Shown here: positions 1 through 8,949 of the stretch, piece by piece
How positions within the stretch are numbered: position 1 is the stretch's first letter
Layout: each line of letters starts with the position of its first letter
Program-made: the position numbers and the translations under genes
Assembly: GCA_938082855.1 (NCBI GenBank)
Contig: CALKCC010000183.1
Coordinates: 1-48,997, forward strand
From: an uncultured Pirellulaceae bacterium
Lineage (GTDB): Bacteria; Planctomycetota; Planctomycetia; Pirellulales; Pirellulaceae
Length of the DNA stretch: 48,997 bases
Reading direction: 5' to 3'
Notes under the pieces: model-generated
Seen by the model: the letters and a program-made list of their open reading frames with translations, nothing else
The model's database searches: none
What the model was told of the DNA's origin: nothing

Positions 1-330
1 ACTCTGATAGCCAAATCGAATACCTAGATCGCTTGCTTCCACATAGTATTTCCGAGTACAGAGGTAGATCCAAATCACGACGACAGCCACAGTAAGCTGA
101 ATACCGACCCCGACCATCAAGCCAGTGTTCTTATCGGCGAGCTCTTTGGGAGTTAGCTCGGGTTTCTTATCTCCAGCTTTAGCTTCCTGAGCATCGCCTT
201 GTTTCTGCTCGGTCTCAATACGATCGGGATCAAACAATCCACGTGCCATATTGATCGAACTGAACGACAGAGCGATCGGAGCAATTAAGAGCAACCAGGA
301 CCACCACGGCGTTTTAGTTTCGGTATACAT
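1..330 (-). CDS. Membrane protein, 3' part outside window (unknown function)
   Basis: The first 110 codons are present and the gene runs off the left edge. The start ATG (330-328) shares one base with the stop of the methyltransferase upstream (TAATG), so the two are probably translationally coupled. A hydrophobic segment at about residues 10-27 (WSWLLLIAPIALSFSS) is followed by a charged, Lys/Glu-rich linker (about 40-68) and a second membrane segment (about 70-90, ending IWIYLCTRKYY). I do not recognise the family from this part. It is the last visible gene of the minus-strand sialidase / acetylesterase / methyltransferase cluster. Confidence 0.7.
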   Translation of the reverse strand, partial: MYTETKTPWWSWLLLIAPIALSFSSINMARGLFDPDRIETEQKQGDAQEAKAGDKKPELTPKELADKNTGLMVGVGIQLTVAVVVIWIYLCTRKYYVEASDLGIRFGYQS

Positions 331-1022
331 TATTCATCACCACTTTTTCTGGCTGTCAACAAAGTCCACAACACATGTTTCCAAATACAATCTACTTGGA
401 TAAAGCCTGCTTCAGTTAACCATCGCATCTGTTCACTGACCGTAGCATGAAAATCATGCTGATCCTGATGTTCCATCCACATTTGCCACTCTTCGGATGG
501 AACGCCTTTGGAGTCAGCAAAGCTCTTCCAAACCTGCATGTGCTTTTCATAAATCGCTGGGGTCTCGCCACGAAACTGATCTACAAAAGTAAAAATTCCA
601 TTCGGCCGTAGGGAAGCCAATACATTCCTGAACAATAGCTGTTTAGCTGCATCATCAATGTGATGTATAGCGATGGAAGAAACCACCAGATCAAACTCGG
701 AATCCGGAAGATCAAGTTGACCGAAGTCCTGTTGCAGGTAGGTAGTCCGGTCGTCCCCACATTGACGCCGACACACTTCAAGAATCTCTTCCGATAAATC
801 CAGGGCGGTCACCTGTGCCTCTGGAAATACCTCTAAGACTCTCAATGTCAAATTGCCCGTCCCACAACCGAGATCCAGGATTTGCCGTGGCTCCAGATCG
901 CTCGGAATGTACTCGAGCATCGTCTGTTGCATTTCCTCATAGCGAGGAGCACAGCGATAGATGATGTCGTTATACGAATCAGCTAAATCGTCGTAAAACT
1001 CTTCGGTGGACAGTTTAGACAT
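330..1022 (-). CDS. Class I SAM-dependent methyltransferase
   Basis: A 230-residue protein with a clear class I (Rossmann) methyltransferase signature: motif I ILDLGCGTGN at about 48-57, the acidic ribose-binding residue in VTALDLS (D75), and the post-motif segment FDLVVSSIAIHHIDD at about 109-123. It has no signal peptide or membrane segment, so it should be cytosolic. The acceptor substrate cannot be told; it most resembles the Methyltransf_25/11 group used on small molecules. It starts 9 bases after the sialate O-acetylesterase stop and overlaps the next gene by one base, indicating an operon. Family assignment is firm; substrate is open. Confidence 0.88.
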   Translation of the reverse strand: MSKLSTEEFYDDLADSYNDIIYRCAPRYEEMQQTMLEYIPSDLEPRQILDLGCGTGNLTLRVLEVFPEAQVTALDLSEEILEVCRRQCGDDRTTYLQQDFGQLDLPDSEFDLVVSSIAIHHIDDAAKQLLFRNVLASLRPNGIFTFVDQFRGETPAIYEKHMQVWKSFADSKGVPSEEWQMWMEHQDQHDFHATVSEQMRWLTEAGFIQVDCIWKHVLWTLLTARKSGDE

Positions 1023-1031
1023 AACGAAGCC

Positions 1032-2591
1032 TTAGCGAATTAATACGCCTTCGGTAATTCCTTTCCAGGTATCGGTTCTAAACGGTGTCACCGGAAGATG
1101 GGACCTGTTCTGCAGGTTACAAATTGGGTTGTTAGCCCACGCGTATCGAACAGCTACCGGTTTATCCACTTCCGAACTCCAGACAATGACTTTGTCTCGC
1201 CCTTCGATTTTCGCTTCGGCATGGTGGAACTTCTGATCATCGCCGGCGACTGTAAATCCAAGGACACCACGAACATCGTGTGTGTCGAGACCACCTCCGA
1301 CATGATCAAAGGTAATAATGACGCGATTACCATCTACTTCGTGTGACTTATAAATGGGGCTGCGATATACAAGCTGATCATAGCCATAGTTTTTCGCCAG
1401 AGCCCAACGGGCAAGACGCTTTGCAACATCCTGTTTATTACGAGGATGGATGTCATGAGCTTCACCCAGATCGGTAATAATTGCCTCACCCGTATTCGCG
1501 AGCTTGCTCATAGTTAGGGTCTGAGCTTCACGCAATTCGGCCCAATCCGCAGCTGCCGGTTCAGATACCTCATCCTTATAGTCCGCCAAACTCACCCAAT
1601 AGAAACTAAAATCGCCCTGTCCCCAGGCTTTGCGCCAGGTGTCAATCATCAGCGGAAACAGATCTTGATACTGCTTAGCACGACTTGCATTAGCTTCCCC
1701 TTGATACCAAATTGCTCCCTGAATCCCATATCCGATGATTGGATTCAGAACGCCTTGATACAGATTTGCCGGACGATGCTGTCCCGCCAGAGGATTACGA
1801 GGCCGACGAGGATATGCCGGAGCAGGTTTCCCCTCAGCTTTTGCCTTTTGAGCACGTACCTTCCAGTCAGCGACCGCCTTAGTGAACCTGGCTTCAATCG
1901 CCTCGGCATCATAGTCGGCAGCTAGCTTATCCCAATGAGCGAGTAGTTCGTTGTGACCATTCGCCTTTAAGACTGCTCTCGGAATCCAGGCTTCACAAGC
2001 TGAACCACCCCAGGCGTTGTCGATTAAACCAACGGGTACGTCCAAGGTTTGGTGTAGCTGGCGACCAAAGAAATAACCGACCGCAGAAAATTGAGTCACG
2101 GTAGCTGGCGTTACCAGTTCCCATTTCCCTTCAAAATTATCCTGAGCTTCTTGAGTCCCGACTTGCGGAATGCTGATCAAACGCATTCGGGGATACCGAG
2201 CTGTAAGTGCCTCTAACAGAGGATCGTTCGCAGATGCAACTGGCCACGCCATATTGGACTGTCCGGAGCACACCCATACTTCCCCGACTAACACATCGCG
2301 GATAGTGAGTGTATTCGTTCCTTGAATCTTAATCGTGTGCGGTCCGGAATTCGCCTTTAAGGCGGGAAGCTTCACGACCCATTTTCCACCTGCACCCGCA
2401 GTCGCATTGGCAGAGTTCCCCGCCATCGACACTTTAACTGCTTCGTCTTCAGCTGCTGTCCCCCAGATCACGACTGGCTTACCCTGTTGCACGACCATGT
2501 GATCTGTAAACAGATTTGATACGGAAACATCGGCCATAGCCCATGCTGAACATACAAATAAATACACAAACGAAAGAAGGACTCTGTTCAT
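1032..2591 (-). CDS. Secreted sialate O-acetylesterase (SASA family)
   Basis: Predicted esterase that removes O-acetyl groups from sialic acids or related sugars outside the cytoplasm. Residues 1-20 form a signal peptide ([20 protein letters not shown]). The SGNH-like catalytic serine lies in GQSNM (S112), followed by the family block AIWYQGEAN (about 293-301) and the catalytic Asp/His in HDIHPRNK (D380, H382). An upstream in-frame ATG exists at 2648, but the start at 2591 is preferred: it gives a clean signal peptide and has AAGGTAG about 8 bases upstream, while 2648 has no ribosome site. The gene follows the sialidase in the same direction, which fits joint de-acetylation and cleavage of sialylated glycans. 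Length (519 aa) is normal for planctomycete members. Confidence 0.9.
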   Translation of the reverse strand: MNRVLLSFVYLFVCSAWAMADVSVSNLFTDHMVVQQGKPVVIWGTAAEDEAVKVSMAGNSANATAGAGGKWVVKLPALKANSGPHTIKIQGTNTLTIRDVLVGEVWVCSGQSNMAWPVASANDPLLEALTARYPRMRLISIPQVGTQEAQDNFEGKWELVTPATVTQFSAVGYFFGRQLHQTLDVPVGLIDNAWGGSACEAWIPRAVLKANGHNELLAHWDKLAADYDAEAIEARFTKAVADWKVRAQKAKAEGKPAPAYPRRPRNPLAGQHRPANLYQGVLNPIIGYGIQGAIWYQGEANASRAKQYQDLFPLMIDTWRKAWGQGDFSFYWVSLADYKDEVSEPAAADWAELREAQTLTMSKLANTGEAIITDLGEAHDIHPRNKQDVAKRLARWALAKNYGYDQLVYRSPIYKSHEVDGNRVIITFDHVGGGLDTHDVRGVLGFTVAGDDQKFHHAEAKIEGRDKVIVWSSEVDKPVAVRYAWANNPICNLQNRSHLPVTPFRTDTWKGITEGVLIR

Positions 2592-2677
2592 CACTTTAAC
2601 TACCTTTTTGCTTTTCTTTATCTCGCGTTGAGTTATGGTTTGAATCATGGTTTGGTTTCCGGAGGATCGTCTTAGTA

Positions 2678-3760
2678 CTACTTCAATTTGGAAGGGTCAA
2701 TTTCCACATGTTTTACGGTCTGCCGTCGCCAGGTGTAAACCACATGAATCAAGCCATTTGCATCCTGAATGACCGTCGGGTACGAGTATTCACTTTTATC
2801 CCGTTCAAGCGTCAGGACGGTCTTCCATTGCTTTCCGTCCGTTGAGATTGCAACGTTCAGCATATTTCTATTGGCGGGAAAGGGAGCCCGCCGAACGGTG
2901 TGATTGTAAATCAGGATCTGCCGACCGTCCTTAAGTGTCGTCGCGTCGGTACCGGCATTCGGGTTGGGCAGAGAGGTCGGTGCTGGCTTCGACCAGGTTT
3001 GCCCGCCGTCGGATGACCGGCTTTCGACAAGTACGCTTTCCTGGCTACGGCATAACACCTGTAATGAACCATCTTTGTATCGAAGAATACTGGGCTGAAT
3101 CGCATTGAATTTTTCACCATCGTGAATCGGGCCAATGACCTGCCACGTTTTCCCACCGTCACTGGACCGTTCAAAATGCACTCGCCAATTATTGTGTTCC
3201 GTACTGGATGGACACAGGAGACTGCCATCATCTAATTCAATCGGCGGATTCTTAACCGGACCGATAAGATGACCAATCGACTTATCTTTTCCAAGCTTGA
3301 CTGGGTCACTCCATGTTTTACCCCCGTCATTGCTCGTCATTTGCATGCCCCACCAGGTCGATGGAGTAGGACCTACTTTATAGAACAGCACCAACGGCCC
3401 GTTGGATAATTGAAACAGTACGGGATTCCAACACGGGTAACGTACATCTTCGGACTCAACGCCGTTCACCACTTCGACAGGCCGTGTCCATTTCCCATCT
3501 ACCTTGCGGGAGACCCAAATACCAACATCCGGGTTCTTCTCATGGGTGCCACCAAACCAAGCAGCAACGAGCCCTGTAGGCGTACTTTCAATCGTGGAGG
3601 CATGACATTGTGGTGTTTGACGCCCCTCCAAAGGGTAAACAAACTCGGCAGAAGCCAGACCATTCGTTCCAATTGGAGTGACTTGACTGAAAACGGATTC
3701 GTCAGAGTACCCGATTAAAGGGCATGACATTAGTAAGAGGATTGGGAGCAGGCTGCGCAT
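2678..3760 (-). CDS. Secreted sialidase (BNR/Asp-box exo-sialidase family)
   Basis: A 360-residue six-bladed beta-propeller protein of the sialidase/neuraminidase superfamily. The N-terminus ([20 protein letters not shown]) is a signal peptide. Asp-box motifs S-x-D-x-G-x-T-W are visible as SNDGGKTW (143-150), SSDGGKTW (199-206) and SSDGGQTW (about 249-256); further propeller strands contain the [17 protein letters not shown] segment. Many planctomycete members of this superfamily are annotated only as exo-alpha-sialidase, so the true glycoside is not certain. It is first in a minus-strand cluster with an acetylesterase, methyltransferase and membrane protein, and is divergent from the 3855 gene across about 95 bases that must hold both promoters. 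Confidence 0.88.
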   Translation of the reverse strand: MRSLLPILLLMSCPLIGYSDESVFSQVTPIGTNGLASAEFVYPLEGRQTPQCHASTIESTPTGLVAAWFGGTHEKNPDVGIWVSRKVDGKWTRPVEVVNGVESEDVRYPCWNPVLFQLSNGPLVLFYKVGPTPSTWWGMQMTSNDGGKTWSDPVKLGKDKSIGHLIGPVKNPPIELDDGSLLCPSSTEHNNWRVHFERSSDGGKTWQVIGPIHDGEKFNAIQPSILRYKDGSLQVLCRSQESVLVESRSSDGGQTWSKPAPTSLPNPNAGTDATTLKDGRQILIYNHTVRRAPFPANRNMLNVAISTDGKQWKTVLTLERDKSEYSYPTVIQDANGLIHVVYTWRRQTVKHVEIDPSKLK

Positions 3761-3854
3761 GATAATGGATTTTTGAAAGCAAGATTGACATTAGTATTCG
3801 TGTGTCCCTCTATCATAACGCTTTGTAATTCGTCGGTGTGTTATATTGATAAAC

Positions 3855-4373
3855 ATGGCATCTACATCGCCCGAAACAACGACGAAATCCCCGCCAAGAT
3901 CTTCACGTAGGTTTCTCCATACCCAGTGGGGGACCGAACGTCGAAAGATCGTATGGATTCTAGCTGGTACGATGCTGGCAGAAATCCTCCTTCAATTGAT
4001 CCCGGCCTTGCGTAGTGCTTTTCTGGGACTGCAGGCGACCGAAGAATCTCAATTGAATCGTTGGGTCTACTACATGCTGCTGGCCGGAGTGATCCAGATT
4101 GGCCTCTTAGGCTATATGATCCTGCTGATGGATTGGGCAACCTTATGGGCGGCGACCATTGGTAACCTGCTTTTCATTGCCGCCTACGCTGGTCTATTTG
4201 CTATTCTCATTCTGTCCAAGGGTGAAAACGAAGTCATCTCTTACTTGCAACTGGATCTAGAGCAGGCCCCAACAGGGAAGCAGGCAATGTGGTGCTTAGT
4301 CTGCATGCTGATGCTGATCGCCCAAAGTTTTTTCTCCGGCCGTTACGCTCGACGGTGGAAGCGTGACAAGTAA
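3855..4373 (+). CDS. Small multi-pass membrane protein upstream of uppP (unknown)
   Basis: A 172-residue protein with a polar basic N-terminus (residues 1-28) and about four membrane segments: roughly 31-50, 67-90, 92-114 and 139-156, ending in a basic tail RRWKRDK. The ATG at 3855 is chosen over an in-frame TTG at 3846; neither has a good ribosome site. Its stop is only three bases before the uppP ATG (TAACTGATG), so the two genes are almost certainly co-transcribed and coupled. I do not recognise a named domain. Position suggests a membrane role linked to lipid-carrier recycling, but that is inference from context only. Confidence 0.75.
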   Translation: MASTSPETTTKSPPRSSRRFLHTQWGTERRKIVWILAGTMLAEILLQLIPALRSAFLGLQATEESQLNRWVYYMLLAGVIQIGLLGYMILLMDWATLWAATIGNLLFIAAYAGLFAILILSKGENEVISYLQLDLEQAPTGKQAMWCLVCMLMLIAQSFFSGRYARRWKRDK

Positions 4374-4376
4374 CTG

Positions 4377-5207
4377 ATGGATTTCTGGCAACTCATTCTT
4401 TTAGGTCTGGTTCAGGGACTCAGCGAATTCCTGCCGATTAGTTCTTCCGGACACATTGTCGCTCTTGGCACAATCTTCCAAATCGATGTTGCCAAGCTCG
4501 ATGACATCAGTATTGCTCTACACTTTGGAACGCTGTTGGCAATCTGTGCGGTCTACTCTGAGAAACTGAAGGGCCTGATGGGCAAGGAGCGATCGTTGCT
4601 CAAACCACTTTTCATCGGCTCATTACCGGCAGGGATCGTGGGGGTCTTGTTGGTAGGGACGGGATTAAATGATCAGCTACACCGAGCTGATCTTGCCGGT
4701 GTGATGCTAATCATCACAGGCTGCGTACTTTGGTTTGGTCGACGTTTGGAATCTGAAGAAGTAGATACAGACACTCCTACAACGCCTTCATCAATATCAG
4801 GAAAGTCAGCTTTCCTGATCGGACTGGCTCAGGCTTGTGCTATCCTGCCTGGATTGAGTCGTAGCGGCATGACCATCGTGACGGCCCGAAGATTAGGAGT
4901 CGAAGCCAAACTGGCTACTCAGTTCTCGTTTTTTCTCGCGATTCCCATCATTGCTGGCGCGAGTTTTATTACCTTAGTTACTTCTCTCAGAGAATTTGGG
5001 GAATCCGAAGGAATCGAAGGGGAATTAGCGCCTCAACAGCAGCCTGATCTGTACCTATTATTAATAGGAGTGGTAATATCAGCCGCCGTTGGATTAATCG
5101 CGTTACGTTGGCTTATTAAGCTAATTGAGCGAGGAAAATTCCATCAGTTTGCATTTTGGTGTATTCCTTTGGGAGTCATCTTGCTGATATATTCACTCTA
5201 CGGCTAA
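4377..5207 (+). CDS. uppP: Undecaprenyl-diphosphate phosphatase UppP (BacA)
   Basis: Integral membrane phosphatase that converts undecaprenyl diphosphate to the monophosphate, recycling the lipid carrier for cell-envelope glycan synthesis. The 276-residue length is typical. The two family signatures are intact: (E/Q)xxxE as Q13-GLS-E17 in VQGLSEFLPISSSGH, and PGxSRSxxT as PGLSRSGMT at about 158-166. About eight hydrophobic segments are visible. The gene begins three bases after the preceding membrane protein and ends 21 bases before the tmRNA. An acidic, polar loop (about 122-142) separates the two halves, as in other family members. Confidence 0.96.
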   Translation: MDFWQLILLGLVQGLSEFLPISSSGHIVALGTIFQIDVAKLDDISIALHFGTLLAICAVYSEKLKGLMGKERSLLKPLFIGSLPAGIVGVLLVGTGLNDQLHRADLAGVMLIITGCVLWFGRRLESEEVDTDTPTTPSSISGKSAFLIGLAQACAILPGLSRSGMTIVTARRLGVEAKLATQFSFFLAIPIIAGASFITLVTSLREFGESEGIEGELAPQQQPDLYLLLIGVVISAAVGLIALRWLIKLIERGKFHQFAFWCIPLGVILLIYSLYG

Positions 5208-5228
5208 TTTTTAGTCGTACACCTACAA

Positions 5229-5588
5229 GGGGGCGAAACTGGATTCGACCGGATAGCCTGAAGTGTAAGTGGCGTACCGTGGTTGGTCAGTTGGCCACGC
5301 TAAAAGCTGACCAAATTAATTTAATTGCTGAGGATAACCTCGCACTGGCTGCCTAAGTAAAGGCAACCCGGGCTGAAAGGCTTAGCTGGAGAGCTTTGAC
5401 TGCCCGTTGCAAATCCAGATCGATCACTGTCATGCCCGACACGCAGAGATCTAAACTAGGTTTTGGGATCGCGATCTGACAATCTTGTTGAGCGGAGTGT
5501 TAGGTCGTTAAACTCAATTGCTCGACTACGTACGTAGAAGCTTGCATGGAAATATTGCGGGACGCGGGTTCAATTCCCGCCGCCTCCA
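5229..5588 (+). ncRNA. ssrA: tmRNA (ssrA)
   Basis: Transfer-messenger RNA that rescues stalled ribosomes and tags the nascent chain. The 5' end GGGGGCGAAACTGGATTCGA matches the tmRNA consensus and pairs with CGCCTCC at 5581-5587 (acceptor stem, one G-U), with discriminator A5588. The T-arm GCGGGTTCAATTCCCGC is at 5564-5580. The tag frame ends at TAA 5354-5356 and encodes ...ADQINLIAEDNLALAA (GCT at 5306 to 5353), with the usual protease-targeting ALAA end; the exact resume codon is not certain and could be one or two codons earlier. CCA is not encoded (genome reads ACTT). One-piece, about 360 nt, the usual length. Confidence 0.96.
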
Positions 5589-5593
5589 CTTAC

Positions 5594-5648
5594 AGACAGT
5601 TAGCGAGATCCGGATTTGCCGTAACCTCGCTAACTGTCTTTCTTTTTG
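5594..5648 (+). terminator. Rho-independent terminator after ssrA
   Basis: A perfect 14-bp inverted repeat (A5594-G5607 with C5626-T5639; core GACAGTTAGCGAG / CTCGCTAACTGTC) with an 18-base loop is followed by a T-rich run (TTTCTTTTT). It begins six bases after the mature tmRNA 3' end and should end the uppP-ssrA transcript. Confidence 0.9.
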
Positions 5649-5773
5649 TGAATCGCTCCTACTATAGCTAGAGCCCCATCTGACGCCTTTTGCTTAAAGC
5701 TTTTCATGACTTCGGGCGATTAACCCAATACATTTGCGCCCCTTCATTTGTCTGGTACGTAATCCATCACTTT

Positions 5774-7144
5774 ATGAACTGCCTCCGATTTAAGTCACTG
5801 CTGAGTCTCTGCACACTATGGTGCTGCGCATATGGCTGGACTAATCCGTTGCAGGGCCAGACTACGGACCGATACATTCACTCGACGCCGGTCGTCTATA
5901 CGCAACCAGCCACATCTGACGAGCCTACCGAAGTGCCACGTCCTTCACTGCTGCAACGCATTGAACAACTCGAAAAGCGAGTCCAAACCGATCCAAAAGA
6001 AACTCCTCGTCCGGTCAAACTGAATGGACGAGTCGAACAGGAATGGATCTGGATGACTGGCACAGAGCAGCTCGAAAACGAAGTCGGCGTATTAGAAGAC
6101 GGGGTATTCTTTCGGCGAGCCAGAATTCAAGCTTCCGGTAGCCTCCAGGATATTATTGATTACTCGGCAGAATTCGAATTTGCGCCCGTTGAAAACATCG
6201 TCTTTCAGGATGTTTGGGTGCAATTGAACAGCCTAGGCAACCTCGGGAAATTTCGAGCCGGACATCTCAAAGTTCCGTTTGGGCTGGATAATGAAAACAG
6301 TGCCAAACATCTCACATTCTTCGAGCGTTCGGCAGTACATGATGCCTTCCAGCAGGAATACGATCCTGGCATCATGATTTGGGATACCTTCGCCAATGGT
6401 GATTTTCGCTATGCTGTCTCCTACCTACGTTTTGACCCAAGAGAATCCGGGACATCCCTGTCCAATGGCGAGCATTCCTTTGCTGCGAGGTTGTCCGGAA
6501 CTCCACTGCATAGCTCAGACGATCGCAAACTTCTCCACTTGGGAGGAGCAGTCCGAGTCAACAATGCCCCTCAGGATTTGACCAGCAGCCTCGATGGATT
6601 TCGCTTTCGGGCCAGACCAGAATTCCGTAACACGCCTCGTTTCATTGACACCCAGTTCTTTGAAGCCGATCACGCAGTATTTCTGGGAGCGGAAGCGGCC
6701 TTGGTTTCAGGTCCGTTCTCGCTGCAATATGAATACGTCTCTACCGTCGTTAAAGACGCCGTTCCTAATGCCAATTTGCCTGCCGCCGATTTAAGTTTCT
6801 CAGGGTACTACGCTCAGGCCAGCTACTTCGTCACCGGCGAGCATCGCCCGTACTCACGATCCAATGGCGCCTTTGGGCGAATTCAACCCAATAACCCTGT
6901 GAACGCAAACAGCACCATGGGCTTGCAGTGGGGAGGAGCGGTCGAGCTAAAATCTCGCTATTCAAAAGTGGATCTCAATGACGGAGACATTCAGGGCGGC
7001 ACTCTTGAAAATGTGAGTGTCGGATTCAACTGGTACTTACTATCTCACGCTAAGGTAATGTGCGATTACCTTTGGAGTCGCCGTATTACAACTTCGACCA
7101 ACGACTCTCATGGTTTCGGAATGCGTTTCTACGTTGAATTCTGA
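5774..7144 (+). CDS. Outer-membrane porin, phosphate-selective OprO/OprP-like
   Basis: A 456-residue predicted outer-membrane beta-barrel of the Porin_O_P family. From the ATG at 5774 the N-terminus (MNCLRFKSLLSLCTLW...) is a signal peptide; an in-frame TTG at 5690 would add 28 residues in front of it and is not favoured. A short coiled coil, LLQRIEQLEKRVQ (about residues 58-70), precedes the barrel, typical of these trimeric porins. The barrel region shows alternating aromatic strands such as DFRYAVSYLRFD and FSLQYEYVS, and the chain ends with an aromatic C-terminus (GFGMRFYVEF), the usual outer-membrane insertion signal. Ion selectivity cannot be read. No phosphate genes are adjacent. Confidence 0.85.
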   Translation: MNCLRFKSLLSLCTLWCCAYGWTNPLQGQTTDRYIHSTPVVYTQPATSDEPTEVPRPSLLQRIEQLEKRVQTDPKETPRPVKLNGRVEQEWIWMTGTEQLENEVGVLEDGVFFRRARIQASGSLQDIIDYSAEFEFAPVENIVFQDVWVQLNSLGNLGKFRAGHLKVPFGLDNENSAKHLTFFERSAVHDAFQQEYDPGIMIWDTFANGDFRYAVSYLRFDPRESGTSLSNGEHSFAARLSGTPLHSSDDRKLLHLGGAVRVNNAPQDLTSSLDGFRFRARPEFRNTPRFIDTQFFEADHAVFLGAEAALVSGPFSLQYEYVSTVVKDAVPNANLPAADLSFSGYYAQASYFVTGEHRPYSRSNGAFGRIQPNNPVNANSTMGLQWGGAVELKSRYSKVDLNDGDIQGGTLENVSVGFNWYLLSHAKVMCDYLWSRRITTSTNDSHGFGMRFYVEF

Positions 7145-7247
7145 TCGTGACGCTTTAGTGGTTGAGATTTGATCCAAACATCTATAGCATCAAATACAGC
7201 AGCTATCCCATCGCTTTCCAGTCTCTATTCAAACAGGACTCAAATCC

Positions 7248-7730
7248 GTGGCAACTGAACAACCTGAAATCGAACATAAGACCGTTGCACCTGTCTTAAT
7301 GGCCGGAATTAGAATCATAGGCAAGTATGAAGAGTGCGGACGCCTGTTCAAACGCCTCGGCAAGAAATTCGGCTTTAACATCTGCGGACCGGCATTCCTA
7401 TTGTATTACGATGAGGAACAAAAGGATGACGAAGCAGACTTTGAAGCCTGTATGAGCATTAAAAAGGGAACTGGGACCGATGACATTTCAGTCCGAGAAT
7501 TCCCCGGAGGTAAATGCGTTAGCCTCTTACACTACGGACCGTACGATACCCTGTCCGCATCCTATGAACGCATTCTTTGCTACTGCAAAGAAAATGAAAT
7601 CAAAATCATCTCCCCAATCCGCGAAGTGTATATCAAAAGTCGTGGGATGTTCTTCAAAGGGAATCCTAAGAAGTACATTACGGAAATCCAGATCTTCTAT
7701 CAGGATTGCGACGAACACTCAGATAGCTAA
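7248..7730 (+). CDS. Stand-alone GyrI-like effector-binding domain protein
   Basis: A 160-residue protein made only of a GyrI-like / AraC effector-binding (SOUL-type) fold, without a DNA-binding domain. Family features: VLMAGIRIIGKYEE at the start of the first strand, the GPAFLLYYD segment (about 46-54), and VREFPGGKCVSLLHYGPYDTLSASYERIL (split here by normal spacing, about 84-112), where GPYD and the following helix are diagnostic. These domains bind small hydrophobic or cationic ligands; some are hydrolases. Start is GTG at 7248 with AGGA ten bases upstream. Its stop overlaps the pectate lyase stop by four bases, so the two genes converge with no terminator space between them. Confidence 0.82.
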   Translation: MATEQPEIEHKTVAPVLMAGIRIIGKYEECGRLFKRLGKKFGFNICGPAFLLYYDEEQKDDEADFEACMSIKKGTGTDDISVREFPGGKCVSLLHYGPYDTLSASYERILCYCKENEIKIISPIREVYIKSRGMFFKGNPKKYITEIQIFYQDCDEHSDS

Positions 7731-8749
7731 AGCTCTCGCGTCATGCTAGCTTTCCAAGCCGGGTAATGCTTCTTGAGTAAGTCTCTAGCGTATTCGCCTA
7801 ACCACGAATATCCATTTCGACGCTCGTAGGAAATCTCTGCGATCGACCGTTTGGGAATTCCATCTCGGCTACAAAAGAACGGCTTCTGTTGCTTCAAGTC
7901 ATAAAACCGTCCCCACAAAGCAGGAGCATCCTGAGCCTGGACCAATCTTTTATCCACGCCTTTCTCCGTGCCGGGAGCCTTGACTGTTATGAGTTTCACG
8001 CCGGTAACTTTGGCCTGATCGAACCAGGTCACAGCGGCCTCAATGGACTGCTTAATCTCATCACTGGGATTCTCAAGGCTCATCAAATAAACAACGATCC
8101 CCACCGACTCATGGCCCGAGAGTGAAGGCAATTCATAGGACCTTGCCTTGGCAGGTTTAAGAGTTTCACGATCGTGTTGAGCACACCAAACGGTCAACTT
8201 ACCGTTAAGCCTTACTTGAGTTTTAAGGATACAATCAAGTCCCTTTGCGAGCGCCTGTTCACAGTCGTGACGAAATGCGCCAGAAACAAACTCGAATTCC
8301 TCTTCACGTTGCACAATATCCCGAAACAATTCCATGACTCCGATCATGGCACCATCGTTGTAAGTAATGTGCAAGTGATACCCAGACGTCAGTGGATAAT
8401 ACTGAGGCCAACCACCGTTCTCATACTGGGCATCAATAAGGAATTGGATTCCTCTCAATGCGGCCTTTCTGTATTTCTCATCTCCCGACTGATCAAAGGC
8501 CGATGCCAGTATACGAATCTCACGATGAGTGGCTCCATTGTCGATCGTTGAGTCACGTTGTTGCCGGTCGGCTATGATCTCCTTGCGTCTGTCCTCGGTT
8601 AACCGCTCTTCACGGTCATAGTTCTTGGGCCATCCACCCGAATCCCGTTGATACACCAACACGGTTTCAGCTGTCTGAAGCAAATCTGCCTCGGCCGCAG
8701 ATAACTCGGTCGTCAACAGAGCGATTGTAAGTAGAATCCATTTGCCCAT
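7727..8749 (-). CDS. Secreted pectate lyase, PL10 family
   Basis: Predicted polysaccharide lyase that cleaves polygalacturonate by beta-elimination outside the cytoplasm. Start 8749 gives the signal peptide MGKWILLTIALLTTELSAAE and has AGGAAAG eight bases upstream; the in-frame ATG at 8797 lacks both. PL10 blocks are well preserved: DSGGWPKN near residue 37, DNGATHREIRILA (about 70-82), NGGWPQYYP, YNDGAMIGVM, the ELPSLSGHESVG stretch and the C-terminal GRFYDL...FFCSRDG and YERRNGYSWLG. The 340-residue length is normal for a single-domain PL10. Its 3' end overlaps that of the GyrI-like gene by four bases. Confidence 0.9.
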   Translation of the reverse strand: MGKWILLTIALLTTELSAAEADLLQTAETVLVYQRDSGGWPKNYDREERLTEDRRKEIIADRQQRDSTIDNGATHREIRILASAFDQSGDEKYRKAALRGIQFLIDAQYENGGWPQYYPLTSGYHLHITYNDGAMIGVMELFRDIVQREEEFEFVSGAFRHDCEQALAKGLDCILKTQVRLNGKLTVWCAQHDRETLKPAKARSYELPSLSGHESVGIVVYLMSLENPSDEIKQSIEAAVTWFDQAKVTGVKLITVKAPGTEKGVDKRLVQAQDAPALWGRFYDLKQQKPFFCSRDGIPKRSIAEISYERRNGYSWLGEYARDLLKKHYPAWKASMTREL

Positions 8750-8949
8750 ATTATCTTTCCTGTGTCTGTTCCGTTGAGTTTTAGCAAGGTCGACCACTTA
8801 CAGTTTACGTCACCTGATTTCACATCACCAATGAATGGCCGAACAGCTCAGGCCAATTGGTTAATTCGGACCTTAACTTTGGTATCATGACAACTCAGAC
8901 TCAGTGACTGCCCACAAGCAAACGGCAGGCTAACACTTCAGGAGATATC

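Noticed and set aside
3785-3816. TTGACA ... TATCAT as a sigma-70 promoter upstream of the 3855 gene
   Set aside because: The two hexamers are each good but 20 bases apart, too far for a normal sigma-70 promoter; left uncalled.
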